From the NCBI GenBank assembly GCA_946480485.1, contig CAMLJW010000041.1, positions 1 to 19,457 on the forward strand: 19,457 nucleotides of DNA, read 5' to 3'. Under the pieces are notes generated by a model. The model saw only the letters and a list, made by a program, of their open reading frames with translations. It had not been told where the DNA came from and ran no database searches. Made by a program: the position numbers and the translations under genes. This DNA comes from an uncultured Streptomyces sp. Lineage in GTDB: Bacteria; Actinomycetota; Actinomycetes; Streptomycetales; Streptomycetaceae. This document shows positions 1-6,866 of this stretch, piece by piece (within the stretch, counting starts at the first letter, position 1; every line of letters begins with the position of its first letter).

Positions 1-1136
1 TTGCCCCAGACGATCATCCGGAACTTGCTGGTGAACTCCGGGGTGCACGTGGTCAGGGTGATGTAGCGGCCGGCCTTGTGGAAGCCCGACCCCTTGGGAA
101 TCGCGTCGAGGACGGCCGAGTTGCTCGGCGACGTCACCGGCAGTATCGACGCCATCTTGTAGACGAAGTACTTGTCCTGTGTCTCGACGATGATCGGGTC
201 GCCCGGCTTCAGCCGGTTGATGTACCGGAACGGTTCGCCATGCGTGTTGCGGTGCCCGGCGAGCCCGAAGTTGCCCGTCTTCGCGTCCGGCATCGCCGTC
301 TTCAGGCCCTCCTCGGCATAGTGACCGACCATGCCGCGGTCGAGAACCCGCTTCTTGTCGGTGCCCTCGGCTATCGGCACGACCACGTCCAGCTTCGGAA
401 TGTGCAGGAGGGCGAAGCCCTGCCCGGGCTCGAACGCACCCGGACTCCGCTTCCCGCTCGCCCAGTCGTTCTGCAGGTTGTTCGCCTCACTGCCCGCCTG
501 CGCGTGCGCCCGGACGTTCGTCCACCACAGCTGGTACGTCACAAACAGCAGCATCAGCACGCCGATGGTGATGAACACCTCGCCGATCGCCCGGCTGGCC
601 ATCACGGCTGCCCCGGGCTTCCGCGCCCGCGCCGCCCGCCGCGCCTCCACACGCGTAAGAGGCGCCCCGCTGGGCCCTGCCGGCCGTTCCTGAGCCCCGT
701 CGACCCCGCCGACCCCACTGGGTCCGCGGTGCCGCCCGTAGCGCTTGGCGGCTTTGCGCCGGGCCGCGCGGCCACCGGAGGCAGGCCGCGTGCGCGCCGC
801 AGCTATGGACCCGCTGTCCGGAACGCGCAGCGCGACGGTCTCTTCGTCGATCGAGGGAAGTTCCTCGTACGACTGCGCGTACACCTCCTCCTGCAAAGCC
901 TCTGCGTACGAGGGCTTTCCGTACGGAGCCTCTGCGGACGAGGGCGAGGACGGAGGCTCCGCGTACGACGTCTGCTCCCCGTACCAGTCCCGGGCGTATC
1001 CCTGCGCGTCGTACCACTCCTGCTCCGCCGCGCCATGCTCCACCGCGCCAGCGCCTCCGTACGCGACAGCCCCTCCGTACGCGGTGTCCTCACCGTACGA
1101 AGCGGCACTCTCGCGCTCGGGGCGCAGGGCGGTCAC
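1..1136 (-). CDS. srtE1: Class E sortase, 3' end cut by window edge
   Basis: Membrane-anchored transpeptidase that joins sorting-signal proteins (LAXTG type in streptomycetes, including long chaplins) to the cell wall. 378 codons are visible. Residues 1-175 are a cytoplasmic, Tyr/Glu/Ala-rich then basic extension; residues about 186-203 are one membrane segment; the sortase barrel follows. The catalytic triad can be read: His295 in LAGHRNTHG, Cys364 in TLTTC, Arg373 in SKFRMIVWG. Only a few C-terminal residues should be missing. The GTG start (1136-1134) overlaps the stop of the amidotransferase gene in GTGA, which implies translational coupling. By position directly after the pabA-like gene it matches S. 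coelicolor srtE1 as I recall it; srtE2 would lie outside the window. The family call is firm, the paralogue number is inference. Confidence 0.9.
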   Translation of the reverse strand, partial: MTALRPERESAASYGEDTAYGGAVAYGGAGAVEHGAAEQEWYDAQGYARDWYGEQTSYAEPPSSPSSAEAPYGKPSYAEALQEEVYAQSYEELPSIDEETVALRVPDSGSIAAARTRPASGGRAARRKAAKRYGRHRGPSGVGGVDGAQERPAGPSGAPLTRVEARRAARARKPGAAVMASRAIGEVFITIGVLMLLFVTYQLWWTNVRAHAQAGSEANNLQNDWASGKRSPGAFEPGQGFALLHIPKLDVVVPIAEGTDKKRVLDRGMVGHYAEEGLKTAMPDAKTGNFGLAGHRNTHGEPFRYINRLKPGDPIIVETQDKYFVYKMASILPVTSPSNSAVLDAIPKGSGFHKAGRYITLTTCTPEFTSKFRMIVWG

Positions 1137-1771
1137 GCCGTGGCCCTGCCCACCACCGGGGCAAGCCCCGTCGACCTGGCCAGGGCCCCCTCGTCGCCAC
1201 ACTCCACCAGCCAGTTCGCCAGCATGCGGTGGCCGTGCTCGGTCAGCACGGACTCGGGGTGGAACTGCACCCCCTCGACAGGCAGCTCACGATGCCGCAG
1301 CCCCATGATGATCCCGTCGTGCGTACGAGCCGTGACCTCCAGCTCGCCCGGTACGGTCCCCGGCTCGGCGGCCAGCGAGTGGTAACGCGTCGCCGTGAAA
1401 GGCGACGGCAGCCCCGCGAAGACGCCCCGGCCCTCGTGCTCGACGAGCGAGGTCTTGCCATGCAGCAGCTCGGGCGCACGGTCCACCACGCCTCCGTACG
1501 CCACCTGCATCGACTGCATGCCGAGACAGACCCCGAAGACGGGAACGCCGGTCGCGGCGCAGTGGCGGACCATGTCGATACAGACACCGGCCCCCTCCGG
1601 AGTGCCCGGACCCGGCGAGAGCAGCACACCGTCGAAGCCGTCCCGGGCGTGCGCCGTCGACACCTCGTCGTTGCGCAGCACCTCGCACTCGGCGCCCAGC
1701 TGGTACAGGTACTGGACCAGGTTGAAGACAAAGCTGTCGTAGTTGTCGACGACGAGAATCCGCGCGCTCAC
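1133..1771 (-). CDS. pabA: Aminodeoxychorismate/anthranilate synthase component II
   Basis: Class I glutamine amidotransferase of 212 residues that releases ammonia from glutamine for a chorismate-using partner (PabB or TrpE), in folate or tryptophan synthesis. The N-terminus ILVVDNYDSFVFNLVQYL is diagnostic of the TrpG/PabA group. The oxyanion region SPGPGTPEGAG, the nucleophile Cys in GVCLGMQ and the HPES motif (His and Glu of the triad) are all present, so the enzyme should be active. The GTG start at 1771-1769 overlaps the TGA of the upstream small membrane protein gene, and its own TGA overlaps the sortase start. No component I gene is adjacent, so pabA versus trpG cannot be decided from sequence. 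Placement with cell-wall and division genes is a conserved oddity of streptomycetes rather than an obvious pathway link. Confidence 0.9.
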   Translation of the reverse strand: MSARILVVDNYDSFVFNLVQYLYQLGAECEVLRNDEVSTAHARDGFDGVLLSPGPGTPEGAGVCIDMVRHCAATGVPVFGVCLGMQSMQVAYGGVVDRAPELLHGKTSLVEHEGRGVFAGLPSPFTATRYHSLAAEPGTVPGELEVTARTHDGIIMGLRHRELPVEGVQFHPESVLTEHGHRMLANWLVECGDEGALARSTGLAPVVGRATA

Positions 1772-1929
1772 TGGTTGTCCACCGTCACATCGTTGAAGGG
1801 CAGCAGCGGTTCGGCCCACGGGAAGACGTACTGGAACAGCACGTAGACCACCGCGACCACGAGTACGAGCGAAATCAGCGCCCGAACCCACGAGTTTCCC
1901 GGCAGATGCCGCCAGATCCAGCCGTACAT
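1768..1929 (-). CDS. Small conserved single-pass membrane protein
   Basis: 53 residues starting MYGWIWRHLPGN, with one hydrophobic segment at about residues 17-36 and an acidic tail ending FNDVTVDNQ. No enzymatic motif is visible; function unknown. The ATG at 1929-1927 is preferred because a GGAAGGG ribosome-binding site lies a few bases upstream. The frame stays open to 2187, but that stretch looks non-coding. The stop overlaps the GTG of the pabA-like gene, so it is the first gene of a tightly coupled three-gene unit ending in the sortase. Positive residues before the membrane segment suggest N-in, C-out orientation (inference). Confidence 0.75.
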   Translation of the reverse strand: MYGWIWRHLPGNSWVRALISLVLVVAVVYVLFQYVFPWAEPLLPFNDVTVDNQ

Positions 1930-1960
1930 GCCGTCCCTTCCGTCGCCGTACCACACCAGA

Positions 1961-1987
1961 CTAACGGCGCGGTGCCTCAGGTTTCCC
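1961..1987 (-). promoter_or_regulatory. Possible promoter of the small membrane protein-pabA-sortase unit
   Basis: Read on the minus strand, GGGAAA (1987-1982) is followed 15 bases later by CGTTAG (1966-1961), resembling an ECF-type GGAAC/CGTT promoter, about 30 bases upstream of the ATG at 1929. The match is loose and rests on pattern only. Confidence 0.25.
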
Positions 1988-2211
1988 AGCCTCCACAGGC
2001 TGCGTGGCGTCAAGGTGCGCCCAGACGACAAGCCGATGGCTGTGACCGGTTCCGGTTCACAGGCCGTCAGCGTCGGACAACGGCCCGCGCTCGTGTACCC
2101 GGACCTCCTCGGCACGGGCCGATGACCGCGATGTCGCTGGGCGACGTCTCGCAGTGCTTGGTATCGACTGAACGTCCTGATGATCACTCACACCGGCAGC
2201 TCCCGATGGGC

Positions 2212-2991
2212 TTACTCCACAGGCTTCGCGTAGTGGAGATCCACGGTGCCCGAGTAGCCGGGAAGAGTCACCGCCCCGCCCTCCTCGACCTTCCAGCCGA
2301 GCCCGTAGACGTTGACGTACACCATGTAGTTCTGGATCGCCAGGGACGCCGTGAGGGCCTTGTGCAGCTTCTCCGGGTCGCCGACCGCGGTGATCTTGTA
2401 CGGCGGCGAGTAGACGCGGCCCTGGAGGATCAGGGTGTTGCCGACGCAGCGTACGGCGCTGGTGGAGATCAGCCGCTGGTCCATGACCTTGATGCCCTCG
2501 GCCCCGCCCTGCCACAGGGCGTTGACCACGGCCTGCAGATCCTGCTGGTGGATGACCAGGTAGTCGGGCTGCGGCTCGGGATAGCCGGGCAGCTTGGCGG
2601 TGGCGTTCGGGGGCGCGTCGTTGAGCGTGACCGTGATGGCCTTGCCCCTGAGCCTCTGGGTGCCCGCGTTCTCCTCCAGGGCCTCGAGCTTCTCGTCCTT
2701 CGCCGTCGTACGGCCGTCGTCACGCTCGGCCAGCGCCTCGATGTCGTCGCGCAGCGTCGCGTTGCTCTCGTCGAGCCGGCCGTTCTTGTGGCTGCGTTCC
2801 TGAATGAGATCGGAGAGCTTCAGCAGCGAGGCGTCCGTGCGGATGTTTGTGCCTTTGGCCGTGTTGAAGCTCGTGAAGAAGATCAGCCCGGCGAGGGCGA
2901 ACACAGCAGCGGTCAGCACCCGTACCGACCGGAAACGCCGGATACGGGCAGGGCTGGAACCCGCCTGGGGCGAGTCGGCAGAATTGCTCAA
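2212..2991 (-). CDS. DUF881 family membrane protein
   Basis: 259 residues. A short cytoplasmic N-terminus rich in Ser, Pro and Arg is followed by a membrane segment at about residues 24-42, a charged coiled-coil-like stretch at about 55-110, and an extracytoplasmic DUF881 domain ([10 protein letters not shown]... to the C-terminus) with the conserved [17 protein letters not shown] segment. This resembles the membrane-plus-coil layout of division-associated proteins, and DUF881 genes commonly sit beside division genes in actinomycetes; the biochemical role is not established. The start is TTG at 2991-2989 with AAGGG five bases upstream. It is divergent from crgA across about 140 bp, so the two may share a regulatory region. 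Confidence 0.85.
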   Translation of the reverse strand: MSNSADSPQAGSSPARIRRFRSVRVLTAAVFALAGLIFFTSFNTAKGTNIRTDASLLKLSDLIQERSHKNGRLDESNATLRDDIEALAERDDGRTTAKDEKLEALEENAGTQRLRGKAITVTLNDAPPNATAKLPGYPEPQPDYLVIHQQDLQAVVNALWQGGAEGIKVMDQRLISTSAVRCVGNTLILQGRVYSPPYKITAVGDPEKLHKALTASLAIQNYMVYVNVYGLGWKVEEGGAVTLPGYSGTVDLHYAKPVE

Positions 2992-3134
2992 CGTACCCTT
3001 ATCTCCTTCGGCGCCGCGGAAGCACTACGCTAACGGACGCCCCGGGGAGCCCTGAGAAGTCCCCTTGTACGCTGCCCTGGAGCCAGCCCACGTCCCCTGC
3101 GCGGCCACGCAGCGCATCGACAGGAGAGACCCTC

Positions 3135-3389
3135 GTGCCGAAGTCACGTATCCGCAAGAAGGCCGACTACACGCCTCCCCCGGCGAAACAGGCGACCAAC
3201 ATCAAGCTGACCAGCCGTTCCTGGGTCGCCCCGGTCATGCTGGCCATGTTCCTCATCGGCCTGGCCTGGATCGTCGTTTTCTATGTGACAAACGGCTCGC
3301 TGCCGATGGATTCCCTCGGCAACTGGAACATCGTGGTCGGCTTCGGCTTCATCGCGGCGGGATTCGGCGTTTCGACGCAGTGGAAGTAG
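3135..3389 (+). CDS. crgA: Cell division protein CrgA
   Basis: 84-residue membrane protein that in Streptomyces controls FtsZ-ring formation and sporulation septation, and in mycobacteria is a divisome component. The N-terminus [16 protein letters not shown] is typical. Two membrane segments lie at about residues 30-51 and 65-81, joined by a short loop ([13 protein letters not shown]), and the protein ends TQWK, as CrgA proteins do. The GTG start at 3135 has an AGGAGAG ribosome-binding site eight bases upstream. It is the only plus-strand gene in this part of the window, followed by a strong hairpin and then DnaA-box-like sites. Confidence 0.95.
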   Translation: MPKSRIRKKADYTPPPAKQATNIKLTSRSWVAPVMLAMFLIGLAWIVVFYVTNGSLPMDSLGNWNIVVGFGFIAAGFGVSTQWK

Positions 3390-3392
3390 CGC

Positions 3393-3412
3393 GGCCCCCG
3401 GTGTCGGGGGCC
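3393..3412 (+). terminator. Terminator-like hairpin after crgA
   Basis: Perfect 8-bp stem GGCCCCCG/CGGGGGCC with loop GTGT, four bases after the crgA stop codon. There is no T-run, which is common for streptomycete terminators. Confidence 0.7.
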
Positions 3413-3435
3413 TGAGGGGTGAGCGCCGACCCCCG

Positions 3436-3646
3436 TTGTCCACCGAGTTATCCACAGCTGTCCACAGCCGGTGGAAAACTCAGAAGATCTGTGGATAACC
3501 CATCCGGGGTTGACGCCGATATGACTGATCCACCGGGATGGGAAGCCTGTTCGCCCCCTGTCCTGCCTGGGGAAACCCAGGTCAGAGGCAGGGGGCACAG
3601 CCGTTCCCGCACACCATGCACAAGATCCAGAACAGTCTGTGGACAA
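3436..3646. promoter_or_regulatory. Cluster of DnaA boxes
   Basis: Five 9-mers match the DnaA box. Plus strand: TTGTCCACC (3436-3444), TTATCCACA (3448-3456), CTGTCCACA (3458-3466). Minus strand: TTATCCACA (3498-3490), TTGTCCACA (3646-3638). Three are perfect matches to the E. coli or Streptomyces consensus; the other two differ at one base. The first three are 12 and 10 bp apart, roughly one helical turn, so they lie on one face of the DNA. The patch lies between the convergent crgA and rhomboid genes and has no ORF of its own. I recall that S. coelicolor has DnaA-box clusters outside oriC, one named after cosmid H69, which covers this region; that link is from memory. Confidence 0.8.
3553..3596 (-). 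terminator. Two-tier hairpin downstream of the rhomboid gene
   Basis: Outer arms GCCCCCTG (3553-3560) and CAGGGGGC (3589-3596) are perfectly complementary. Three further pairs (3562-3564 with 3586-3588) and an inner 6-bp stem CCTGGG/CCCAGG (3566-3571 and 3576-3581), closed by a GAAA loop, stack inside. It is 60 bases past the rhomboid stop on the minus strand, so it may end that transcript and protect the DnaA-box patch from read-through. No T-run follows. Confidence 0.55.
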
Positions 3647-3656
3647 CACCGGTCCC

Positions 3657-4553
3657 TCAGGTGAGCTGACCGGTCCTGACCAGTGTCATGACTACAACGG
3701 CGACCAGGACCAGCGCAGATACGCCGTACTGGATCAGAGCCCGCCGCTCGCGGGGCGCGTGGACCATCGCGTAACCGATCACCACGCCGCCGACCAGGCC
3801 GCCGATGTGGGACTCCCAGGCGATGTTGCTCCACCCGAAGGTGAAGATCAGGTTGATCACCAGCAGGGCGATGACCGGGCGCATGTCGTGGTTCAGCCGC
3901 CGTATGAGGACGGCGGTCGCACCGAAGAGCCCGAAGATCGCACCGGAGGCGCCGAGCGACGGCTGGTTCGGCGCGGCGATCAGATACGTGAGTGCGCTGC
4001 CCGCCAGGCCGGAGACCCCGTACACGGCGATGTATCGGGCGCGGCCGAGGGCGGCTTCCAGGGGGCCGCCGATCCACCACAGGCTGAGCATGTTGAAGGC
4101 GATGTGGATGACGCTGCCGTGCAGGAACATCGCCGTCACCAGCCGGTACCACTGCCCCTCCGCGACGCCCTCGACACCTCCGAGGCCCGGCACATATGCA
4201 CGGCCGAGGAGCTCGAAGTTCTGGGTGAAGCGGTCGCCCACCGAGAGCTGGACCAGGAAGAGGGCGAGGTTGAGACCGATGAGGACTTTGGTGACGAGCC
4301 GGGGGTCCGCGGCGATCGTGCCGCCCACGAGGGTGCGCGGCCGGGTGGCCGTCGGCGAGTGGCCCGTGCCGGAGCCGCTGCGAACGCATTCGGGGCACTG
4401 GAAGCCAACCGAGGCGTTGACCATGCATTCGGGGCAGATGGGGCGCTCGCAGCGGGTGCAGCCGATGGCCGTCTCCCGGTCCGGGTGCCGGTAGCAGGTG
4501 GGCAGACTGTGGGCTTCCTGCGGGCCCTGTGGGCTGCCTGGCGCCTGGTCCAT
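3657..4553 (-). CDS. Rhomboid intramembrane serine protease with N-terminal zinc-finger-like domain
   Basis: 298 residues. Residues 20-56 hold seven cysteines, four of them in two CPEC/CTRC-type pairs plus His23, a B-box-like zinc finger facing the cytoplasm. Six or seven membrane segments follow. The rhomboid motifs are clear: HGSVIHIAFNM (His145, His150, Asn154), the nucleophile Ser203 in GASGA, and catalytic His249 in ESHIGG. It cleaves transmembrane substrates within the membrane; its substrates cannot be inferred here. The ATG at 4553-4551 is preceded by GAGGGG; the open frame continues 21 codons upstream without a good ribosome-binding site. Convergent with crgA and downstream, on the same strand, of the cyclophilin gene with a 227-bp gap. 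Confidence 0.93.
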   Translation of the reverse strand: MDQAPGSPQGPQEAHSLPTCYRHPDRETAIGCTRCERPICPECMVNASVGFQCPECVRSGSGTGHSPTATRPRTLVGGTIAADPRLVTKVLIGLNLALFLVQLSVGDRFTQNFELLGRAYVPGLGGVEGVAEGQWYRLVTAMFLHGSVIHIAFNMLSLWWIGGPLEAALGRARYIAVYGVSGLAGSALTYLIAAPNQPSLGASGAIFGLFGATAVLIRRLNHDMRPVIALLVINLIFTFGWSNIAWESHIGGLVGGVVIGYAMVHAPRERRALIQYGVSALVLVAVVVMTLVRTGQLT

Positions 4554-4780
4554 GGGTCCCCTCATTCTTCGTACGCGGGCGCACGGCGGTGGTCCAGGGG
4601 CGCATACCCGACGCACCGCCCCGCCCTTCCTTCTACGGATGGGCGAGGCGAATTGGTTCCCTGGCGGGCACGATGCCCAAGGCTTGGCCTCGGCGGCGTT
4701 CGGCCTCGGCGGATTGGTGCGGCTGTAGCGGGGCAGCTTCAGCCGGTCGGTCCGGTCTCTGCGGATCGCTCGGTCCGACC

Positions 4781-5308
4781 TCAGCGGGTCTCGACGGCGA
4801 CCGACTCGATGACCACGTCATGGACCGGGCGGTCGGTACGCGGATTGGTCTGCGTCGAGGCGATGGCGTCCACGACCTTCTGGCTGGCCGCGTCGGTGAC
4901 CTCGCCGAAGATGGTGTGCTTGCGCGTCAGCCATGCCGTCGGGGAGACGGTGATGAAGAACTGCGAGCCGTTGGTACCCGGGCCGGCGTTTGCCATGGCG
5001 AGCAGATACGGCTTGTCGAAGGCCAGGTCCGGATGGAACTCGTCCTCGAACCGGTAACCGGGACCGCCCGTGCCGTTGCCCAGGGGGTCACCGCCCTGGA
5101 TCATGAATCCGCTGATCACCCGGTGGAAGACCGTGCCGTCGTACAGCTTGTCCGTGGACTTCACACCGGTTTCCGGGTTGATCCACTCACGCTCGCCCTT
5201 GGCGAGCTCGACGAAGTTCCGGACCGTTTTAGGCGCGTGGTTCGGCAGGAGCCGCACTTCGATGTCGCCTCGGTTGGTCTTCAGGGTGGCGTAGAGCCGC
5301 TCAGCCAC
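4781..5308 (-). CDS. ppiA: Cyclophilin-type peptidyl-prolyl cis-trans isomerase
   Basis: 175-residue single-domain cyclophilin that speeds proline isomerisation during protein folding. The signature FHRVISGFMIQGGD (residues 61-74, including catalytic Arg63) and MANAGPGTNGSQFFIT (residues 105-120) are intact, and Trp126 with His131 match the cyclosporin-site region. No signal peptide, so cytoplasmic. The GTG start at 5308-5306 follows GGAAGG by seven bases; the longer open frame back to 5434 encodes a non-conserved sequence. The upstream region is shared with the divergent DUF5324 gene. The symbol follows usual naming for this position and is less certain than the family. Confidence 0.92.
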   Translation of the reverse strand: MAERLYATLKTNRGDIEVRLLPNHAPKTVRNFVELAKGEREWINPETGVKSTDKLYDGTVFHRVISGFMIQGGDPLGNGTGGPGYRFEDEFHPDLAFDKPYLLAMANAGPGTNGSQFFITVSPTAWLTRKHTIFGEVTDAASQKVVDAIASTQTNPRTDRPVHDVVIESVAVETR

Positions 5309-5639
5309 GATCTGCCTTCCGTTGTCCTTTGTGACTCCCCGATCCTCGCACGGACCGCGCCACCCGTCTGTTGTCACCGCTGTCGCGAGCTGCTTCCCAC
5401 CAAGCAGGCGCACGGTCCAGGGAATCCGTGGCATTGTCGTCGATAAGGACCCATTGCATCATATTGATCATGCATTGTCCCGAGTACGTCCGTAGTTGGT
5501 GTTCATGACCCAGATGCCCGTCATCGGGTGCCCCAGAGCACCCCGAGAGGCATGATCCCGATAAGGATGGAAAGGTGAACTGTGACTTCCTGGGGGATCG
5601 CCCCACATCCCTACGTACGCCACCGAGGAGGAGGATCCC
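5309..5639. promoter_or_regulatory. Divergent upstream region of cyclophilin and DUF5324 genes
   Basis: This 331-bp stretch has no supported ORF. It contains a notably AT-rich imperfect palindrome (5455-5474, outer arms TGCAT/ATGCA), two copies of CGATAAGGA (5441-5449 and 5559-5567), and a small hairpin GGGTGC/GCACCC (5526-5531 with 5538-5543). No convincing -35/-10 pair was found by eye. A region that must hold two promoters is the simplest reading. Confidence 0.45.
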
Positions 5640-6386
5640 GTGACCCGCATCGACAGCGTGCGCGCCGCGACCGGCTCGGCGAAGGACAGCGTGCAGCACG
5701 CCGCGGAAGTGGTGGCGCCCTACGCCGACACGGCCAAGGAGCGAGCCGCGCACTATGCGCACGAAGCACGCGTGAGGCTCGCGCCGAAGATGTCGTCCGC
5801 CGCTCACCAGGCCGCCGAGCAGGCTCGTACGCAGTACGGCGCCCATCTCGCGCCGCGCCTCGAGCAGGCACGCACCCATGTGCCACCGAAGGTCGACCAC
5901 GCCGCGCGCGAAGCCGCGGTGCGTACACGTAAGGCCGCCCGGCAGGCCGCCGACTACTCCCGGCCGAGGATCGAGCAGGCCAGGGCAGCGGCCGGGCCCG
6001 CACGACAGGAGGCCGCGTCCCGCAGCGCGGCGGCGCTGGCGGGTCTGCGCGGCCGGGTCTCGCCCAAGGAGATCGAGAATCTGGCTCGCAGGCGCCGGCG
6101 CCGGGCCAGGGCGGGGCGCTTCGCCAAGGGGCTGACGGTGCTGGGCTTCCTGGTAGGCAGCGCGTTCGCCGCCTGGAAGTGGTGGGACAAGCAGGCCAAT
6201 CCTGACTGGCTGGTGGAACCGTCGGCCGCTACTGAGGTGCCGGACAGCGGTCGGCTGACCTCGGTCGACGGCAGCGGCCGGGACGTACTCGACCCCGGGG
6301 TCGAGGCCAAGCAGGCCGGGGCAGAGGCGGAGGCGGCGGAACGCCACCAACAGGGCGAGCGCGGCGAAGGCGGCGAACCCGGCTGA
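5640..6386 (+). CDS. DUF5324 family membrane-associated protein
   Basis: 248 residues. Residues 1-135 are an Ala/Arg/Glu/Gln-rich amphipathic helix with repeated AAxxAR-type units, similar in composition to LEA or apolipoprotein-like proteins. A basic patch RRRRRRAR (about 150-157) precedes one membrane segment at about 163-180, then a WKWWDKQANPDW turn and an acidic, disordered tail. Function unknown; the layout suggests a helical domain lying on or bridging to the membrane. The GTG start at 5640 has a very strong AGGAGGAGG ribosome-binding site. Likely monocistronic, with a hairpin downstream. Confidence 0.85.
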   Translation: MTRIDSVRAATGSAKDSVQHAAEVVAPYADTAKERAAHYAHEARVRLAPKMSSAAHQAAEQARTQYGAHLAPRLEQARTHVPPKVDHAAREAAVRTRKAARQAADYSRPRIEQARAAAGPARQEAASRSAAALAGLRGRVSPKEIENLARRRRRRARAGRFAKGLTVLGFLVGSAFAAWKWWDKQANPDWLVEPSAATEVPDSGRLTSVDGSGRDVLDPGVEAKQAGAEAEAAERHQQGERGEGGEPG

Positions 6387-6866
6387 CGCCTCCCTCCGTA
6401 TCCACTCATCGTCAATCGTATCGACGCGGCACATCCACTGGCATCAACTCCGCTGCCGGGCTGAGGACTTGAGGGCTCAGCCCCACAGCGATGTTTCACC
6501 CCGAAGATCCCGCCCAGCTCCTTCAGCGGAGCACTCTGTCTGGGCATCCGTAAAGGGCCGATGAGCAGGGCACCGTCCAAGACGGCGAGCGGGGTAACCA
6601 GAGCTCGGCGGGCCCGTGCCGCAGCGCACACGTAGGCGCTGTCTCCCCGATCGGGACCCGAGCCGGATCAGGGGTGCCATGTCGGTAGCAGCGTTACGGA
6701 ATATGCCGGGGTTTCATCAGATGGTGTTACTCAGTCGCTGTTCAGCCGCTTCGCTGTTCGTCTGTTGCTGATGATCGGAGGGTGTCCGTCGTCGTTGGGG
6801 AGTGCTGTCCGTTGCCTTGGCGTTGCCGGCCTCATGCACCCATCCCCACAACCGAAATGACTCATC
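6387..6866. other. 480-bp gap before the urease operon
   Basis: Lies between a core gene and the urease operon. Weak minus-strand frames cross it (for example around 6484-6680), but their third-position GC is low for this genome and they match no family I know, so they may be decayed sequence. The 6680-6800 part is less GC-rich than its surroundings. TCGCTGTTC occurs twice at 6735-6743 and 6751-6759, spaced 16 bp, which might be a regulatory repeat. No copy of the tRNA-Ala 3' end and no integrase was found. Confidence 0.5.
6458..6483 (+). terminator. Hairpin after the DUF5324 gene
   Basis: 8-bp stem GGGCTGAG (6458-6465) with CTCAGCCC (6476-6483), 10-base loop, about 70 bases after the stop codon. 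No T-run; a terminator is inferred from position. Confidence 0.5.

Noticed and set aside
1930..2187. Upstream extension of the small membrane protein to 2187
   Set aside because: The sequence is not protein-like, and the ATG at 1929 has a good ribosome-binding site.
3420..3656. Second oriC
   Set aside because: Too few boxes, no AT-rich unwinding stretch, no dnaA or dnaN neighbour; a titration-type cluster fits better.
5301..6434. Minus-strand frame opposite the DUF5324 gene
   Set aside because: Composition artefact over a real gene with a strong ribosome-binding site.
6477..6680. Minus-strand 67-codon frame in the pre-urease gap
   Set aside because: Third-position GC is well below that of real genes here, and there is no recognisable domain.
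6387..6866. Attachment-site copy of the tRNA-Ala 3' end
   Set aside because: Searched by eye for GGAGCCTAGG and GAGTCGAAC-type matches; none found.
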